From the NCBI RefSeq assembly GCF_020177055.1, contig NZ_JAIQXT010000004.1, positions 310,001 to 374,000 on the forward strand: 64,000 nt of DNA, read 5' to 3'. The translations under genes and the position numbers were made by a program. This document shows, piece by piece, positions 8,708-17,920 of this stretch. Numbering within the stretch: the stretch's first letter is position 1; every line of letters begins with the position of its first letter. This stretch comes from Sphingomonas sp. R647 (GTDB taxonomy: Bacteria; Pseudomonadota; Alphaproteobacteria; Sphingomonadales; Sphingomonadaceae). The notes under the pieces are model-generated. The model worked only from the letters and a program-made list of their open reading frames with translations. It was not told where the DNA came from and did not search any database.

Positions 8708-9757
8708 ATGAGGGTTTTGTGGCTTGCCCTTGCCAGCCTTGTTTGCACCGCCGCGCCGTCACTGGCGCAGCCGGGCGGCAAGGCGCCGGTCGACGATGTG
8801 TTCGACCGCGGGTGCGGCGACGACAATGGAACCGACCGTTGCTCCGATGCGGTGCAGGACAAGATGCGATCCTTGTACGGGCTTGAGTCGGGCAAGGAAC
8901 TGCTCGCCCGCGGCGTAACCTTCCGCAGGGTCATGTTGGTCGATGGCTATGGCCGGGATGTGGTTGCCATCTCCGCGTATAGGTCACCCGGTCGGCCACC
9001 CGTGATCGAGGTCCGCATCCCCGGGGCGGCCAAGGCCCAATCCGCGAATTTGGAAGCGACGCTCAGCAGTCAAGCCTGGGAGCGCGTCATCGCGGAGTCC
9101 GTGAATTTCGACCGCGATCTGGTGCGTAAAAAAGGAGTGGCCGAGGATGAACTGTCGCTCTGCCTCCATGCCTGGTTTGCCGTCGGGGAAGCAGGAGATG
9201 CGCGCCGGATTGAACAACAGGTTCTGCCGGAGAAGCTCTCCGATCGGGTGTACCGTCGCGACGCAGAAACCGCATGTGGCGGGGGGCTCGGAATGTCGTT
9301 CGCCTTTCGCCTCGCCGACATTGCATATGAGGTGTTGGCGGAATGCGGCACGATCGATCGTGCGACCGTTCGGAACATCCCGATGCTCCTCGCGACTTGC
9401 GCGGGACTAAAGGGCGATCGGCAGTCCGCCGGTGAAGCGCTCGCCGTGCTTCACAAGCTCCGGCCCGGCATTGGATTGACGCAAAAAGAGAGCGACCGGC
9501 TCGTCGCACACGACGCGGACTCAGTTCAGCCACAGCTGTGGTCGCTGCTCCAGACGGCGGGGGCAGTCTTCTTCGACTCCCCCGAGGGCATCGATGTCGA
9601 TCACGTTACCGCGCGCGGCACAGCCGTCTATTGGAACACGGACAAGGCGGACGACGATGAGGAGGCGACGGTCGAACTGGCGCTGATCCGCCAGCTCGAC
9701 GGTTTCGTCGTCAAGACTCTGCGCGTATCCGAGCGCCGCCCGATGAAGCGCAGCTGA
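8708..9757 (+). CDS. Secreted protein of unknown function
   Basis: 349 residues. A Sec signal peptide (MRVLWLALASLVCTAAPSLAQ) is cleaved at about residue 21. The mature protein has about seven cysteines, including CGDDNGTDRC near the start, compatible with disulfides in the periplasm. The middle part is helical and the C-terminal third (VTARGTAVYWNTDKADDDEEATVELALIRQLDGF) looks beta-rich. Codon use is slightly less GC-rich than the neighbours. It probably shares a transcript with the tlpA-like gene, so a redox-related periplasmic role is possible but unproven. It abuts tetR tail to tail with no spacer. I recognise no family. Confidence 0.6.
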   Translation: MRVLWLALASLVCTAAPSLAQPGGKAPVDDVFDRGCGDDNGTDRCSDAVQDKMRSLYGLESGKELLARGVTFRRVMLVDGYGRDVVAISAYRSPGRPPVIEVRIPGAAKAQSANLEATLSSQAWERVIAESVNFDRDLVRKKGVAEDELSLCLHAWFAVGEAGDARRIEQQVLPEKLSDRVYRRDAETACGGGLGMSFAFRLADIAYEVLAECGTIDRATVRNIPMLLATCAGLKGDRQSAGEALAVLHKLRPGIGLTQKESDRLVAHDADSVQPQLWSLLQTAGAVFFDSPEGIDVDHVTARGTAVYWNTDKADDDEEATVELALIRQLDGFVVKTLRVSERRPMKRS

Positions 9758-10414
9758 CTACCGAACGCCCAACCCCCGCGCCAGCATCTCCGCCACCGTA
9801 TCGGCGACCTCGGCCGCCTCGGCATCCTCGCTCCACACACCGTAGCGCAGGCCCAGGAACACGTTCATCCCCATGATCGCCCAGGCGTGGACCTCGGACA
9901 CGTCGGCGCGCACCTCGCCGCGTTCGGCCGCCGCCTTCAGCCGCTTTTCGATGCGCTCGGCGGTGGTCTGATAATGCAACCGGAAGCTCTCGGGATCGAC
10001 GAACTCGGCCTCGTCGATGATCCGGTAGATTTCCTTGTGCTTGCGGACGAAGCCGATGAAGGTTTCAAGGCCTGCGCGCTCGGCGGCGATCTGCTCTGGC
10101 GCGGCGCGGATCGCGGGGGCGACATGTTCGCGGACCTGATCGCTCATGTCGCGCACCAGTGCGCGGAACACCGCGTCCTTCGAATCGAAATAGGTGTAGA
10201 AACTGCCCAGCGCCACGCCCGCGCGCCGCGTGATGCCGCTTACCGACCCGTCATGGAATCCCTTCTCGCCAAACTCCGCTGCGGCGGCGTCGAGGATCGT
10301 GCGCAGCGTGCGGCGGCCACGCGCCGTGCGCGGTTCCTTGCCTTCGCTCGCCGCGCTGTCGCCCAGATGCAGGGCAGGGGGCAGTGTGGCGGACTTGCCA
10401 CGTTCTTGCGTCAT
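9758..10414 (-). CDS. TetR/AcrR-family transcriptional repressor
   Basis: 218 residues. After a 30-residue polar leader, residues about 31-80 form a TetR helix-turn-helix (LDAAAAEFGEKGFHDGSVSGITRRAGVALGSFYTYFDSKDAVF). The C-terminal ligand and dimer domain is variable. A GGAGGGG precedes the ATG. It is divergent from the TonB receptor, and the intergenic palindrome described at 10438-10466 is its likely operator. It probably represses the receptor-MFS pair and perhaps itself until a small inducer binds. The inducer cannot be told from the sequence. Confidence 0.85.
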   Translation of the reverse strand: MTQERGKSATLPPALHLGDSAASEGKEPRTARGRRTLRTILDAAAAEFGEKGFHDGSVSGITRRAGVALGSFYTYFDSKDAVFRALVRDMSDQVREHVAPAIRAAPEQIAAERAGLETFIGFVRKHKEIYRIIDEAEFVDPESFRLHYQTTAERIEKRLKAAAERGEVRADVSEVHAWAIMGMNVFLGLRYGVWSEDAEAAEVADTVAEMLARGLGVR

Positions 10415-10437
10415 TCGTCCCCTCCTTCATCCGGAAG

Positions 10438-10466
10438 TTGAAACCCGGTTCAGGTTTCACTATAGC
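10438..10466 (+). promoter_or_regulatory. Sigma-70-type promoter with palindromic operator in its spacer
   Basis: TTGAAA at 10438-10443 and TATAGC at 10461-10466 are 17 bases apart, the ideal spacing for a housekeeping promoter reading into the TonB receptor gene. The spacer and the end of the -35 box hold an inverted repeat: TGAAACC (10439-10445), seven bases, GGTTTCA (10453-10459). A repressor bound there would block the polymerase, so this is the likely TetR operator. On the minus strand TTGTCA (10485-10480) and TATAGT (10464-10459) are only 15 bases apart, a weaker promoter for tetR overlapping the same site. Confidence 0.68.
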
Positions 10467-10521
10467 GATGTTCAACCACTGACAAGGCCGGGGATCGCCG
10501 GCCGATTTTGGGGAGGAAAGC

Positions 10522-12759
10522 ATGAAGCGTCTCTATCCGTCTGTCCGCACGATTCTGAGCGCCAGCGCCGCGCTGAGCGCGCTCACCGCCACGCCGACGC
10601 TCGCGCAGGATGCGGTCACTCAAGCCGCAGATGAAGCCTATGCGGAAAGCGAAGCGACCGGCGAAATCGTCGTTACCGCACGCCGTCGTGAGGAAAGCCT
10701 GATCGACGTGCCGATCTCGATGTCGGTCGTCACCGGCGATTCGCTGGTCAAGAGCGGCGCGGCGGACATCACCGCGCTGCAGGACAAGACGCCGAACCTG
10801 ACGCTGCAGATCGCGCGCGGTTCCAACTCGACCCTGATCGCGTTCAGCCGCGGCGTCGGCCAGCAGGATCCTTTGTGGGGCTTCGAACCCGGCGTCGCGC
10901 TGTATATCGACGATGTCTATGTCGCCCGTCCGCAGGGCGCGGTGCTCGACATTTTCGACGTCGAGCGCGTCGAAGTGCTGCGCGGGCCGCAGGGCACGCT
11001 CTATGGCCGCAACACCATCGGTGGCGCGGTGAAATATGTCACCCGCCGTCTGGGTAACGACTATAAGGCGTCGTTCCGCGGCTCGTACGGTTCGTACAAC
11101 CAGATCGATCTGGTCGGACAAGTCGTCGTTCCGGTCGGCGACACGCTGTCGCTGGGCGCGGCGGTTGCGCAATATTGGCGCGACGGCTTCGGCACCAACC
11201 TCACCACCGGCGCCGAGCATTACGACAAGAATGTGCTCGCCGCGCGCGTGTCGGCGGAGTTCACGCCCACCGACAATATCTTCGTGCGCGTCGCGGGCGA
11301 CCGCGTGCTCGACCGGTCGAACCCGCGTCACGGCACCCGCCTGCTGCCCAATGGCGTCGATCCGATCTATGCCCCCACCGCAAGCGTCTATGACACCCGC
11401 GCCGGCATCGGCGACGACAACCGCGTCGAGACGCGTGGTGTATCGGTCACCGGCGAGATCGGCCTGTCCGATGAACTGACCTTCAAGACGATCACCGCCT
11501 GGCGCGACGGCAACACCGACACGGTGATCGATTTCGACAACACCATCCTGCCGACGCTCGACATCCCGGCCGACTATTCGGACCGCCAGTTCACCCAGGA
11601 ACTCCAGTTCCTGTATGAAGGCGAGCGGCTGCAGGGCGTGTTCGGCCTCTACTACCTCAACGGCCGCGCCAGCGGCGCGTTCGACACGGTCGTCGGCCTC
11701 GCCAATCTGACTACGCTCACCGCGGGTGAGGTGTTCACCAAGAGCTACGCCGCGTTCGGCGACTTCAGCTTCGACGTGACCGATCAGTTCAAGATCTCGG
11801 CTGGCCTGCGCTACACGCGTGACGAGAAGACCGGCACGGTGTTCCGTCGCAACTATACCGGTATCCGGTCGCCGCGTTTCGGCAATGCCGCTGCGGTCCC
11901 CGGCCTGATCCGCTCGGACTACACCAACAGCCGCGATTTCGAGAAGCTGACCCCGCGCATCAGCCTCAGCTACCAGCCGACCGGCGACCTCAATCTCTAC
12001 GCCAGCTATGGCAAGGGCTATAAGTCGGGCGGGTTCGACATGCGCGGCGACGCGATCCTGACCCCGACCACCGTCAACGGCTATGAGCCCGAGACGATCG
12101 ACAGCTACGAACTCGGCATGAAGGGCGCGTTCCTCGACCGCACCCTGTTCGTCAACGTCGCCGGCTTCTTCTCGAACTACAAGGATCAGCAGGTCACCAT
12201 TCAGGTGCCCGCGCTGCCCAGCGGCATCGCCAGCTTCGTCGACAATGCCGGCAAGGGTGAGATTTACGGCTTCGAGCTCGAAACCCGCATGGTTCCGTCG
12301 CACCACTTCCAGGCGAGCGTCGTGGTCGGCTACACCAATGCCGACTACAAGGAGTTCTTCACCTTCATCGGCGGTGGCACCACCCCGGTCGACGTGTCGA
12401 ACGCGCGCGCGTTCCAGAACACGCCCGAATGGACCGCCAACGCGTCCGTCACCTGGTCGAATGATGTCGCGGGCGGCACGCTCGCCTTCACCCCGTCGGT
12501 CTCGCTGCGCAGCGATGTCCAGATGTTCGAGCTGGCGACCCCGGCGCTGGATCAGGACGGCTATGCCCTGGTCGACGCCTCGCTCAACTGGACCTCGGGC
12601 GACGGTCGCTATCGCCTCGGCGTTGCGGCGCGCAACCTGACCGACGCGCGCTATCGCGTCGGCGGCTACAACTTCCCGGGCGCGCTCACCGGCAACTCGG
12701 TGATCGGCTATTACGGCCCGCCGCGCACCGTGACCGGCACGTTCGAGATCAAGTTCTGA
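10522..12759 (+). CDS. TonB-dependent outer-membrane receptor
   Basis: 745 residues. The signal peptide ends near residue 29 (TPTLAQ). A TonB box follows (EIVVTA), then the plug domain (RRREESLIDVPISMSVVTGDSLVKSG and YIDDVYVARPQGAVLDIFDVERVEVLRGPQGTLYGRNTIGG in pieces) and a C-terminal 22-strand barrel ending in EIKF with the terminal phenylalanine used for assembly. It imports a ligand across the outer membrane with TonB-ExbBD energy. The family resembles the many sphingomonad receptors for organic compounds rather than clear siderophore receptors. The MFS gene downstream and the divergent TetR suggest one regulated uptake unit. Confidence 0.9.
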   Translation: MKRLYPSVRTILSASAALSALTATPTLAQDAVTQAADEAYAESEATGEIVVTARRREESLIDVPISMSVVTGDSLVKSGAADITALQDKTPNLTLQIARGSNSTLIAFSRGVGQQDPLWGFEPGVALYIDDVYVARPQGAVLDIFDVERVEVLRGPQGTLYGRNTIGGAVKYVTRRLGNDYKASFRGSYGSYNQIDLVGQVVVPVGDTLSLGAAVAQYWRDGFGTNLTTGAEHYDKNVLAARVSAEFTPTDNIFVRVAGDRVLDRSNPRHGTRLLPNGVDPIYAPTASVYDTRAGIGDDNRVETRGVSVTGEIGLSDELTFKTITAWRDGNTDTVIDFDNTILPTLDIPADYSDRQFTQELQFLYEGERLQGVFGLYYLNGRASGAFDTVVGLANLTTLTAGEVFTKSYAAFGDFSFDVTDQFKISAGLRYTRDEKTGTVFRRNYTGIRSPRFGNAAAVPGLIRSDYTNSRDFEKLTPRISLSYQPTGDLNLYASYGKGYKSGGFDMRGDAILTPTTVNGYEPETIDSYELGMKGAFLDRTLFVNVAGFFSNYKDQQVTIQVPALPSGIASFVDNAGKGEIYGFELETRMVPSHHFQASVVVGYTNADYKEFFTFIGGGTTPVDVSNARAFQNTPEWTANASVTWSNDVAGGTLAFTPSVSLRSDVQMFELATPALDQDGYALVDASLNWTSGDGRYRLGVAARNLTDARYRVGGYNFPGALTGNSVIGYYGPPRTVTGTFEIKF

Positions 12760-12848
12760 TCGCTTTCGGGCTTTGAGTTTGCCAGACTGATCGGGCCGGG
12801 CGTCTAGCGATGGGCGCCCGGCCAATTTTTTCGAGGGGAGGGGATGGC

Positions 12849-14123
12849 ATGAACGCCACGCAAGCCGCTACGGTCGACGGATATGGCACGCCGCGCTATC
12901 GCGCGCAGGTGCTGGCCATGCTGCTGCTGGTCTATACCTTCAACTTCCTCGACCGGCAGATCCTCGGCATCCTCGCGGTGCCGATCAAGGCGGACCTTGA
13001 CCTCACCGATACCCAGCTCGGCGCGCTCGGCGGCATCGCGTTTGCCTTTCTCTATTCGACGCTCGGCGTGCCGCTTGCCTTGCTGGCCGATCGCACCAGC
13101 CGCACCTGGGTCGTCACGATCTCGCTCACCGTGTGGAGCGGCTTCACTGCCTTATGCGGCCTTGCCACCAGCTTCTGGACTTTGTTCCTCTATCGCCTCG
13201 GCGTCGGTGTCGGCGAAGCGGGCGGCGTCGCGCCCTCCTATGCGATCATCGCCGACTATTTCCCCCAGCATCAGCGCGCCCGCGCGCTCGCCATCTACTC
13301 GCTCGGCATCCCGATCGGCCTCGCTTCGGGCACCCTGCTCGGCGCGTGGATCGCGGCGACCGTCGACTGGCGCTGGGCGTTCATCGTCGTCGGCCTTGCC
13401 GGCGTGGTCATCGCCCCGTTCTTCCGCCTGATCGTCAAGGAACCGCCGCGCCCGGTCGCAACCACCGCCGCTGCGCGCGTGCCGGTGGGGCAGGTGTTCG
13501 GTATCCTCGCCAAAAAGCCCAGCTTCTGGCTGATGGCGATCGGCGCCGGGTTCAGCTCGATGTGCGGCTATGGCCTCGCCTTCTGGGCGCCGACCTTCTT
13601 CGTGCGCAGCTTCGGATTCGACCTCACCACCACCAGCTATTTCTTCGGCTCGATCCTGCTGGTCGGCGGCACGATCGGCGTGTTCATGGGCGGCGTGCTC
13701 GCCGACCGGCTCGGCGGAAGCGACCGCGGCGTTTACGCAAAGCTGCCCGCCTTCGCCTGGCTCGCCTGCGTGCCGCTGTTCGCCGGCGGATTCCTCACCG
13801 ACAATGTGACGCTGGCGTGGTTCCTGTTCCTGATCCCGAACGGCCTCAACATCCTGTGGCTCGGCCCGGTGACCACCGCGATCCAGAACCTCGTCCCGCC
13901 CCAGATGCGCGCGACCGCGAGCGCCAGCTTCCTGCTGATCAACAATCTGATTGGCCTCGGCGCAGGGTCATGGGCGATGGGCGCGATGTCGGACGCGATG
14001 ACCGCCAGCTACGGCAACGAAGCGCTGCGCTACTCGGCGGTCGCGGCGCTGTCCTTCTACGTCATCGCCGCCGTGCTGATGCTCTTCGCCGTCCGCACGC
14101 TGCGCAAAGACTGGGTGGAGTAA
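12849..14123 (+). CDS. MFS transporter, Spinster-like
   Basis: 424 residues with 12 predicted membrane helices. The start reads TFNFLDRQILGILAVPIKADL, and GVGVGEAGGVAPSYAIIADYFP is typical of the Spinster-like MFS group common in sphingomonads. ADRTSRTW is the loop 2-3 motif. The substrate is unknown; such carriers often accompany TonB receptors and take up or export hydrophobic acids. ATG 12849 is chosen because GGAGGGG precedes it; in-frame sequence to 12810 is not conserved. It lies 89 bases after the receptor gene and is probably in the same TetR regulon. Confidence 0.85.
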   Translation: MNATQAATVDGYGTPRYRAQVLAMLLLVYTFNFLDRQILGILAVPIKADLDLTDTQLGALGGIAFAFLYSTLGVPLALLADRTSRTWVVTISLTVWSGFTALCGLATSFWTLFLYRLGVGVGEAGGVAPSYAIIADYFPQHQRARALAIYSLGIPIGLASGTLLGAWIAATVDWRWAFIVVGLAGVVIAPFFRLIVKEPPRPVATTAAARVPVGQVFGILAKKPSFWLMAIGAGFSSMCGYGLAFWAPTFFVRSFGFDLTTTSYFFGSILLVGGTIGVFMGGVLADRLGGSDRGVYAKLPAFAWLACVPLFAGGFLTDNVTLAWFLFLIPNGLNILWLGPVTTAIQNLVPPQMRATASASFLLINNLIGLGAGSWAMGAMSDAMTASYGNEALRYSAVAALSFYVIAAVLMLFAVRTLRKDWVE

Positions 14124-14129
14124 GGAAAC

Positions 14130-14149
14130 CCTCCCCCTTGCGGGGGAGG
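14130..14149. terminator. Hairpin between convergent MFS and E2 genes
   Basis: Perfect 8-bp stem CCTCCCCC (14130-14137) and GGGGGAGG (14142-14149) with loop TTGC. There is no strong T tract on either side. It sits in the 33-base gap between two converging genes and could end transcription both ways. It is a short relative of the C-rich palindromes at 19007-19139. Confidence 0.5.
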
Positions 14150-14156
14150 ATCAAGT

Positions 14157-15470
14157 TCAGTCCGCGAACAACAACACCGGCGTCTCGAGCAGCTTGCGCA
14201 GCGCCTGGACATAGCTCGCCGCGTCCCAGCCATCGACGACGCGGTGGTCGCAGCTGATCGACAGGTTCATCAGCTTGGCGCGGACGATGTCGTCGCCGAC
14301 GAACACCGGCCGTTCGACGATCTTGTTCGGACCGATGATCGCGACCTCGGGCCGGTTGATCACCGGCGTCGTCGCGATGCCGCCCAGCGGGCCGAGCGAG
14401 GTGATGGTGATCGTCCCGCCCTGCAGCTCTTCCGACTTGATCTTGCCGGTGCGCGCCGCTTCGGCGAGGCGGCCGATCTCGCTCGCCAGCTGCCACACAT
14501 TCATGTCCTGCGCGTCGCGGATGACGGGCACGGTCAGGCCCGCATCGGTTTGCGTCGCCATGCCCATATGGACCCGGCCATGCCGCGTCACCACGCCGCC
14601 CTCATCGTCATAGCGCGCGTTGAGCATCGGGAAGTCGGGCAAGGTGCGGCAGATCGCGACGATCAGGAACGGCAGCATCGTCAGCTTGGGCCGCGCGCCG
14701 CGATTGGCGTTGAGGTCGGCGCGCATCGCCTCCAGCGCGGTCATGTCGATCTCGTCGACATAGGTGAAGTGCGGGATCGCCCGCTTCGCCGCCGCCATAT
14801 TCTCGGCGATGCGGCGACGCATCCCGATGACCTTAACCGCCTCGTCCTCCCGCGCCCGGCTGGCATGCGGCGCGTGATAGCCCTGCCCGCTGCCATAGCG
14901 CAGATACGCGTCGAGATCGGCGTGACGGATATGCTGCCCGTCATGCTTCACTTCGGACAGGTCGACGCCAAGATCCTTGGCGCGCGCACGCACGGCGGGG
15001 GAGGCGAGAACCTGCTTCGCAGCAGGCGCCTGCTCCTCCGCTCCGTTTGCCCTGAGCGTGTCGAAGGGCTGCGCGACCACTTCAGTCGGGGCAGGTGCTT
15101 CGACAGGCTCAGCACGAACGGGTGCGGGGGCCTCGACCACCGGAACCCCCGGCGTCTCCGCCTCGACCTGTTCCTCGACCGCCTCGGAAACCGGAGCCTC
15201 CGTCACCGGAGCGTCCTCCGCCACCGCCTCGTCGGTCTCCACGACCATCAGCGACGCGCCGATCGCGACCTGATCGCCGACTTCACCAGCCAGTTCGACC
15301 ACCGTTCCCGACACCGGCGATTCCATCTCGACCGTCGCCTTGTCGGTCATCATGTCGGCGACCTGCTGATCCTCCTCGATCCGGTCGCCGACCTTGACGT
15401 GCCAGGCGACGATCTCGGCCTCGGCGATGCCTTCGCCAATATCCGGAAGACGAAACGTAAAGCGCGCCAT
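14157..15470 (-). CDS. bkdB: Branched-chain 2-oxo acid dehydrogenase E2 (dihydrolipoyl acyltransferase)
   Basis: 437 residues. Lipoyl domain at 1-77 with lipoylated K44 in MMTDKATVEME; a long Glu/Pro/Ala/Val linker at 80-150; peripheral subunit-binding domain at about 153-190 (ASPAVRARAKDLGVDLSEV); catalytic domain to the end with ISCDHRVVDGWDA carrying His and Asp of the acyltransferase site. It transfers the acyl group from E1 to CoA in leucine, isoleucine and valine breakdown. ATG 15470 opens MARFTFRLPDIGEGIAEAEI, the family start. The linker contains two inverted copies of a REP-like repeat translated as PVRAEPVEA and QPFDTLRANG. No E3 gene is in the window. Confidence 0.9.
   Translation of the reverse strand: MARFTFRLPDIGEGIAEAEIVAWHVKVGDRIEEDQQVADMMTDKATVEMESPVSGTVVELAGEVGDQVAIGASLMVVETDEAVAEDAPVTEAPVSEAVEEQVEAETPGVPVVEAPAPVRAEPVEAPAPTEVVAQPFDTLRANGAEEQAPAAKQVLASPAVRARAKDLGVDLSEVKHDGQHIRHADLDAYLRYGSGQGYHAPHASRAREDEAVKVIGMRRRIAENMAAAKRAIPHFTYVDEIDMTALEAMRADLNANRGARPKLTMLPFLIVAICRTLPDFPMLNARYDDEGGVVTRHGRVHMGMATQTDAGLTVPVIRDAQDMNVWQLASEIGRLAEAARTGKIKSEELQGGTITITSLGPLGGIATTPVINRPEVAIIGPNKIVERPVFVGDDIVRAKLMNLSISCDHRVVDGWDAASYVQALRKLLETPVLLFAD
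15043..15121. repeat. REP-like inverted repeat pair inside the E2 coding sequence
   Basis: Bases 15043-15069 and 15094-15121 are imperfect inverted copies of one unit with about 20 of 24 core positions matching; the shared core reads CTGAGCNTGTCGAAG on one strand. From memory, units with this core are widespread intergenic repeats in sphingomonads, where their translations PVRAEPVEA and PFDTLRANG recur in predicted proteins. Here the pair keeps the reading frame and lengthens the flexible linker between the lipoyl and E1/E3-binding domains, where insertion would be tolerated. Confidence 0.7.
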
Positions 15471-15475
15471 GCCGA

Positions 15476-16537
15476 TCAGTCCTTCAGGAGTTTTTTCAAA
15501 GCCTGTCCGATGCGGACCGGCCCGGGGAAATAAGCCCATTCAAGGCTATGGGGGTAGGGCGTGTCGAAGCCGGTGACGCGCTCGACCGGCGCCTCGAGGT
15601 GATAGAAGCACCGCTCCTGCACCAGCGCCGACAGCTCCGCGCCGAACCCGCCGGTCCGCGTCGCCTCATGCACCACCATGCAGCGGCCGGTCTTCTTGAC
15701 CGATTCCTCGATCGTCTCGATGTCGAGCGGGACGAGCGTGCGCAGGTCGATGATCTCGGCATCGATCCCCATTTCTTCGACCGTCGCCTTGGCGACATGC
15801 ACCATCGTGCCATAGGCCAGGATCGTCAGCGCAGTGCCCGGCCGCACGATCGACGCCTTGCCCAGCTCGATGCGGTAATAGCCCTCGGGCACCGCACCGC
15901 CGGGATGCTTCGACCAATTCTCCGCCGGGCGATCCCAATGGCCGTTGAACGGGCCGTTATAGATGCGCTTGGGCTCGAAGAAGATGACGGGATCATTGTC
16001 CTCGATCGACGCGATCAGCAGCCCCTTGGCGTCGTACGGCGTCGACGGGATCACCGTCTTCACGCCCGACACATGGGTAAAGATGCCCTCGGGGCTCTGG
16101 CTGTGCGTCTGCCCGCCGAAAATGCCGCCGCCGAACGGCGATCGCACCGTCAGCGGCGCGGTGAACTGCCCCGCCGACCGATAGCGTAGCCGTGCCGCCT
16201 CGCTCACCAGCTGGTCGAGCGCGGGGTAGATATAGTCGGCGAACTGGATCTCCGGCACCGGACGCAGGCCGTATGCGCCCATGCCGATCGCCACGCCGAT
16301 AATGCCGCATTCGGTGATCGGCGTGTCGAACACGCGGGTCTTGCCGAACTTTTCCTGCAGGCCCGCGGTCGCGCGGAACACGCCGCCGAAATAGCCGACA
16401 TCCTCGCCCATCACGATCACGTTCGGATCGCGCTCCATCATCACCGCCATCGCGGAGTTGATCGCCTGAATCATGTTCATGCGCGCGCCAGCGCCCGCTT
16501 CGCCGATCTCGGCTTCGGTCACGATACCCTCGCCCAT
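15476..16537 (-). CDS. bkdA2: Branched-chain 2-oxo acid dehydrogenase E1 beta subunit
   Basis: 353 residues. NMIQAINSAMAVMMERDPNVIVMGEDVGYFGGVFRAT in overlapping pieces is the E1beta start, with the glutamate of GEDVG that activates thiamine diphosphate. GGGIFGGQTHSQSPEGIFTHVSGVKTVIPSTPYDAKGLL follows as the conserved active-site loop. It pairs with E1alpha to decarboxylate branched-chain 2-oxo acids. I choose ATG 16537 because it overlaps the E1alpha stop as TGATG and GAGGA lies seven bases before it. An in-frame ATG at 16555 is possible. The E2 gene starts 5 bases after its stop. Confidence 0.9.
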   Translation of the reverse strand: MGEGIVTEAEIGEAGAGARMNMIQAINSAMAVMMERDPNVIVMGEDVGYFGGVFRATAGLQEKFGKTRVFDTPITECGIIGVAIGMGAYGLRPVPEIQFADYIYPALDQLVSEAARLRYRSAGQFTAPLTVRSPFGGGIFGGQTHSQSPEGIFTHVSGVKTVIPSTPYDAKGLLIASIEDNDPVIFFEPKRIYNGPFNGHWDRPAENWSKHPGGAVPEGYYRIELGKASIVRPGTALTILAYGTMVHVAKATVEEMGIDAEIIDLRTLVPLDIETIEESVKKTGRCMVVHEATRTGGFGAELSALVQERCFYHLEAPVERVTGFDTPYPHSLEWAYFPGPVRIGQALKKLLKD

Positions 16538-17820
16538 CACGACTTCCTCGCCCATGGTCGGCCGCTTGCCTCTTCCTCGTCGATCATCTGCTGGCGTTGC
16601 TCGCGCAGATGCCACGGCATTTCCTCGAACACCCCGTCGAACAGCGAATCGAGCGGCTGGTGCAGGCCATGGCCGAGGATGCCGTTCTTCTCGGCTTCCT
16701 TCTGCGATGCCTTGACCAGCTCGGCGACCTCACGGTCCTGCGCGGCGTGGCGTTCTTCGTCCCATTCGCCGATCGCGATCAGATGCGCCTTCAACCGCGC
16801 GACCGGATCGCCCAGCGGCCATGCGCTCGGCTCGCCCGCGCTGCGATATTGCGTCGGATCGTCGGAGGTCGAATGGCCCTCGGCGCGATAAGTGAAATGC
16901 TCGATCAGCGTCGGCCCCTGATTGGTCCGCGCGCGCTCCGCCGCCCACTGCGTCGCGGCATAGACCGCCAGCGCGTCATTGCCGTCGATGCGCAGCCCGG
17001 CCATGCCATAGCCGATCGCACGCGCGGCAAAGGTCGTCGCCTCGGCCCCGGCAAAGCCCGAAAAGCTCGAAATCGCCCATTGGTTGTTGACGACGTTGAA
17101 GATGACCGGCGCCTTGTACACCGTCGCAAAGGTCATCGCCGAGTGGAAGTCGCCCTCCGCCGTCGATCCTTCGCCGCACCAGGTCGCGGCAATGCGCGTA
17201 TCGCCCTTGGCCGCGCTCGCCATCGCCCAGCCCACTGCCTGCGGGTATTGCGTGGTCAGGTTGCCGCTGATCGAGAAGAACCCGTCGTCGCGCGACGAAT
17301 ACATGATCGGCAGCTGCTTGCCCTGCAGCGCGTCGCCGCTGTTCGAGTAGATCTGATTCATCATCTGAACCAGGCTGTAGTTGCGCGCGATCAGGATGCC
17401 CTGCTGGCGATAGCTCGGGAAGCACATGTCGTCGCTGGCCAGCGCGTGCGTCGCGGCGATCGCCACCGCCTCTTCGCCGGTGCACTTCATGTAGAAACTG
17501 GTCTTGCCCTGCCGCTGCGCGCGGAACATCCGCTCGTCGAACGCGCGGACCAGCGCCATGTCGCGCAGCATCTTGCGCAGCGTGTCGGGATCGAGTCGCG
17601 GGTTCCACGGCCCGACTGCCTGCCCCGCATCGTCGAGCACGCGGATCAGCGTGTAGGACAGGTCGTGGAAGCTCGCCGGGTCGGCGGCTGTGTCGGGGCG
17701 GGGCTGGGCGCCGGCGGGCGGCACCTCCACTGCAGCGAAATCGACCGCATCGCCGGGCCGGAACTTGGGCTCCGGCACGTGCAGGCTCAGCGGGGGCAGG
17801 TTGCGCGGGACGTCCGCCAA
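16537..17820 (-). CDS. bkdA1: Branched-chain 2-oxo acid dehydrogenase E1 alpha subunit
   Basis: 427 residues. The thiamine diphosphate motif is [20 protein letters not shown] continuing to [26 protein letters not shown] is the loop that carries the regulatory serine in mitochondrial BCKDH. The N-terminal extension of about 75 residues and [15 protein letters not shown] favour branched-chain 2-oxo acid over pyruvate dehydrogenase. The start codon is TTG at 17820, supported by GGAG six bases upstream; no ATG is nearby. It is the first gene of an E1alpha-E1beta-E2 operon. Confidence 0.9.
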   Translation of the reverse strand: MADVPRNLPPLSLHVPEPKFRPGDAVDFAAVEVPPAGAQPRPDTAADPASFHDLSYTLIRVLDDAGQAVGPWNPRLDPDTLRKMLRDMALVRAFDERMFRAQRQGKTSFYMKCTGEEAVAIAATHALASDDMCFPSYRQQGILIARNYSLVQMMNQIYSNSGDALQGKQLPIMYSSRDDGFFSISGNLTTQYPQAVGWAMASAAKGDTRIAATWCGEGSTAEGDFHSAMTFATVYKAPVIFNVVNNQWAISSFSGFAGAEATTFAARAIGYGMAGLRIDGNDALAVYAATQWAAERARTNQGPTLIEHFTYRAEGHSTSDDPTQYRSAGEPSAWPLGDPVARLKAHLIAIGEWDEERHAAQDREVAELVKASQKEAEKNGILGHGLHQPLDSLFDGVFEEMPWHLREQRQQMIDEEEASGRPWARKS

Positions 17821-17920
17821 TGCACTCTCCAGCAGCTAAAGGGCGTCCCCATCGCCTCGCAGCGTGCGGACATTCTATTTCAGCGCCCGATTATATTGTT
17901 TCAACGTGGCTGTCGAGATG

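Noticed and set aside
10450..12825. A 791-codon open frame on the minus strand opposite the TonB receptor
   Set aside because: The composition is Arg/Ala/Asp-rich shadow translation of GC-rich codons; the plus strand has full receptor homology, signal peptide and terminal Phe.
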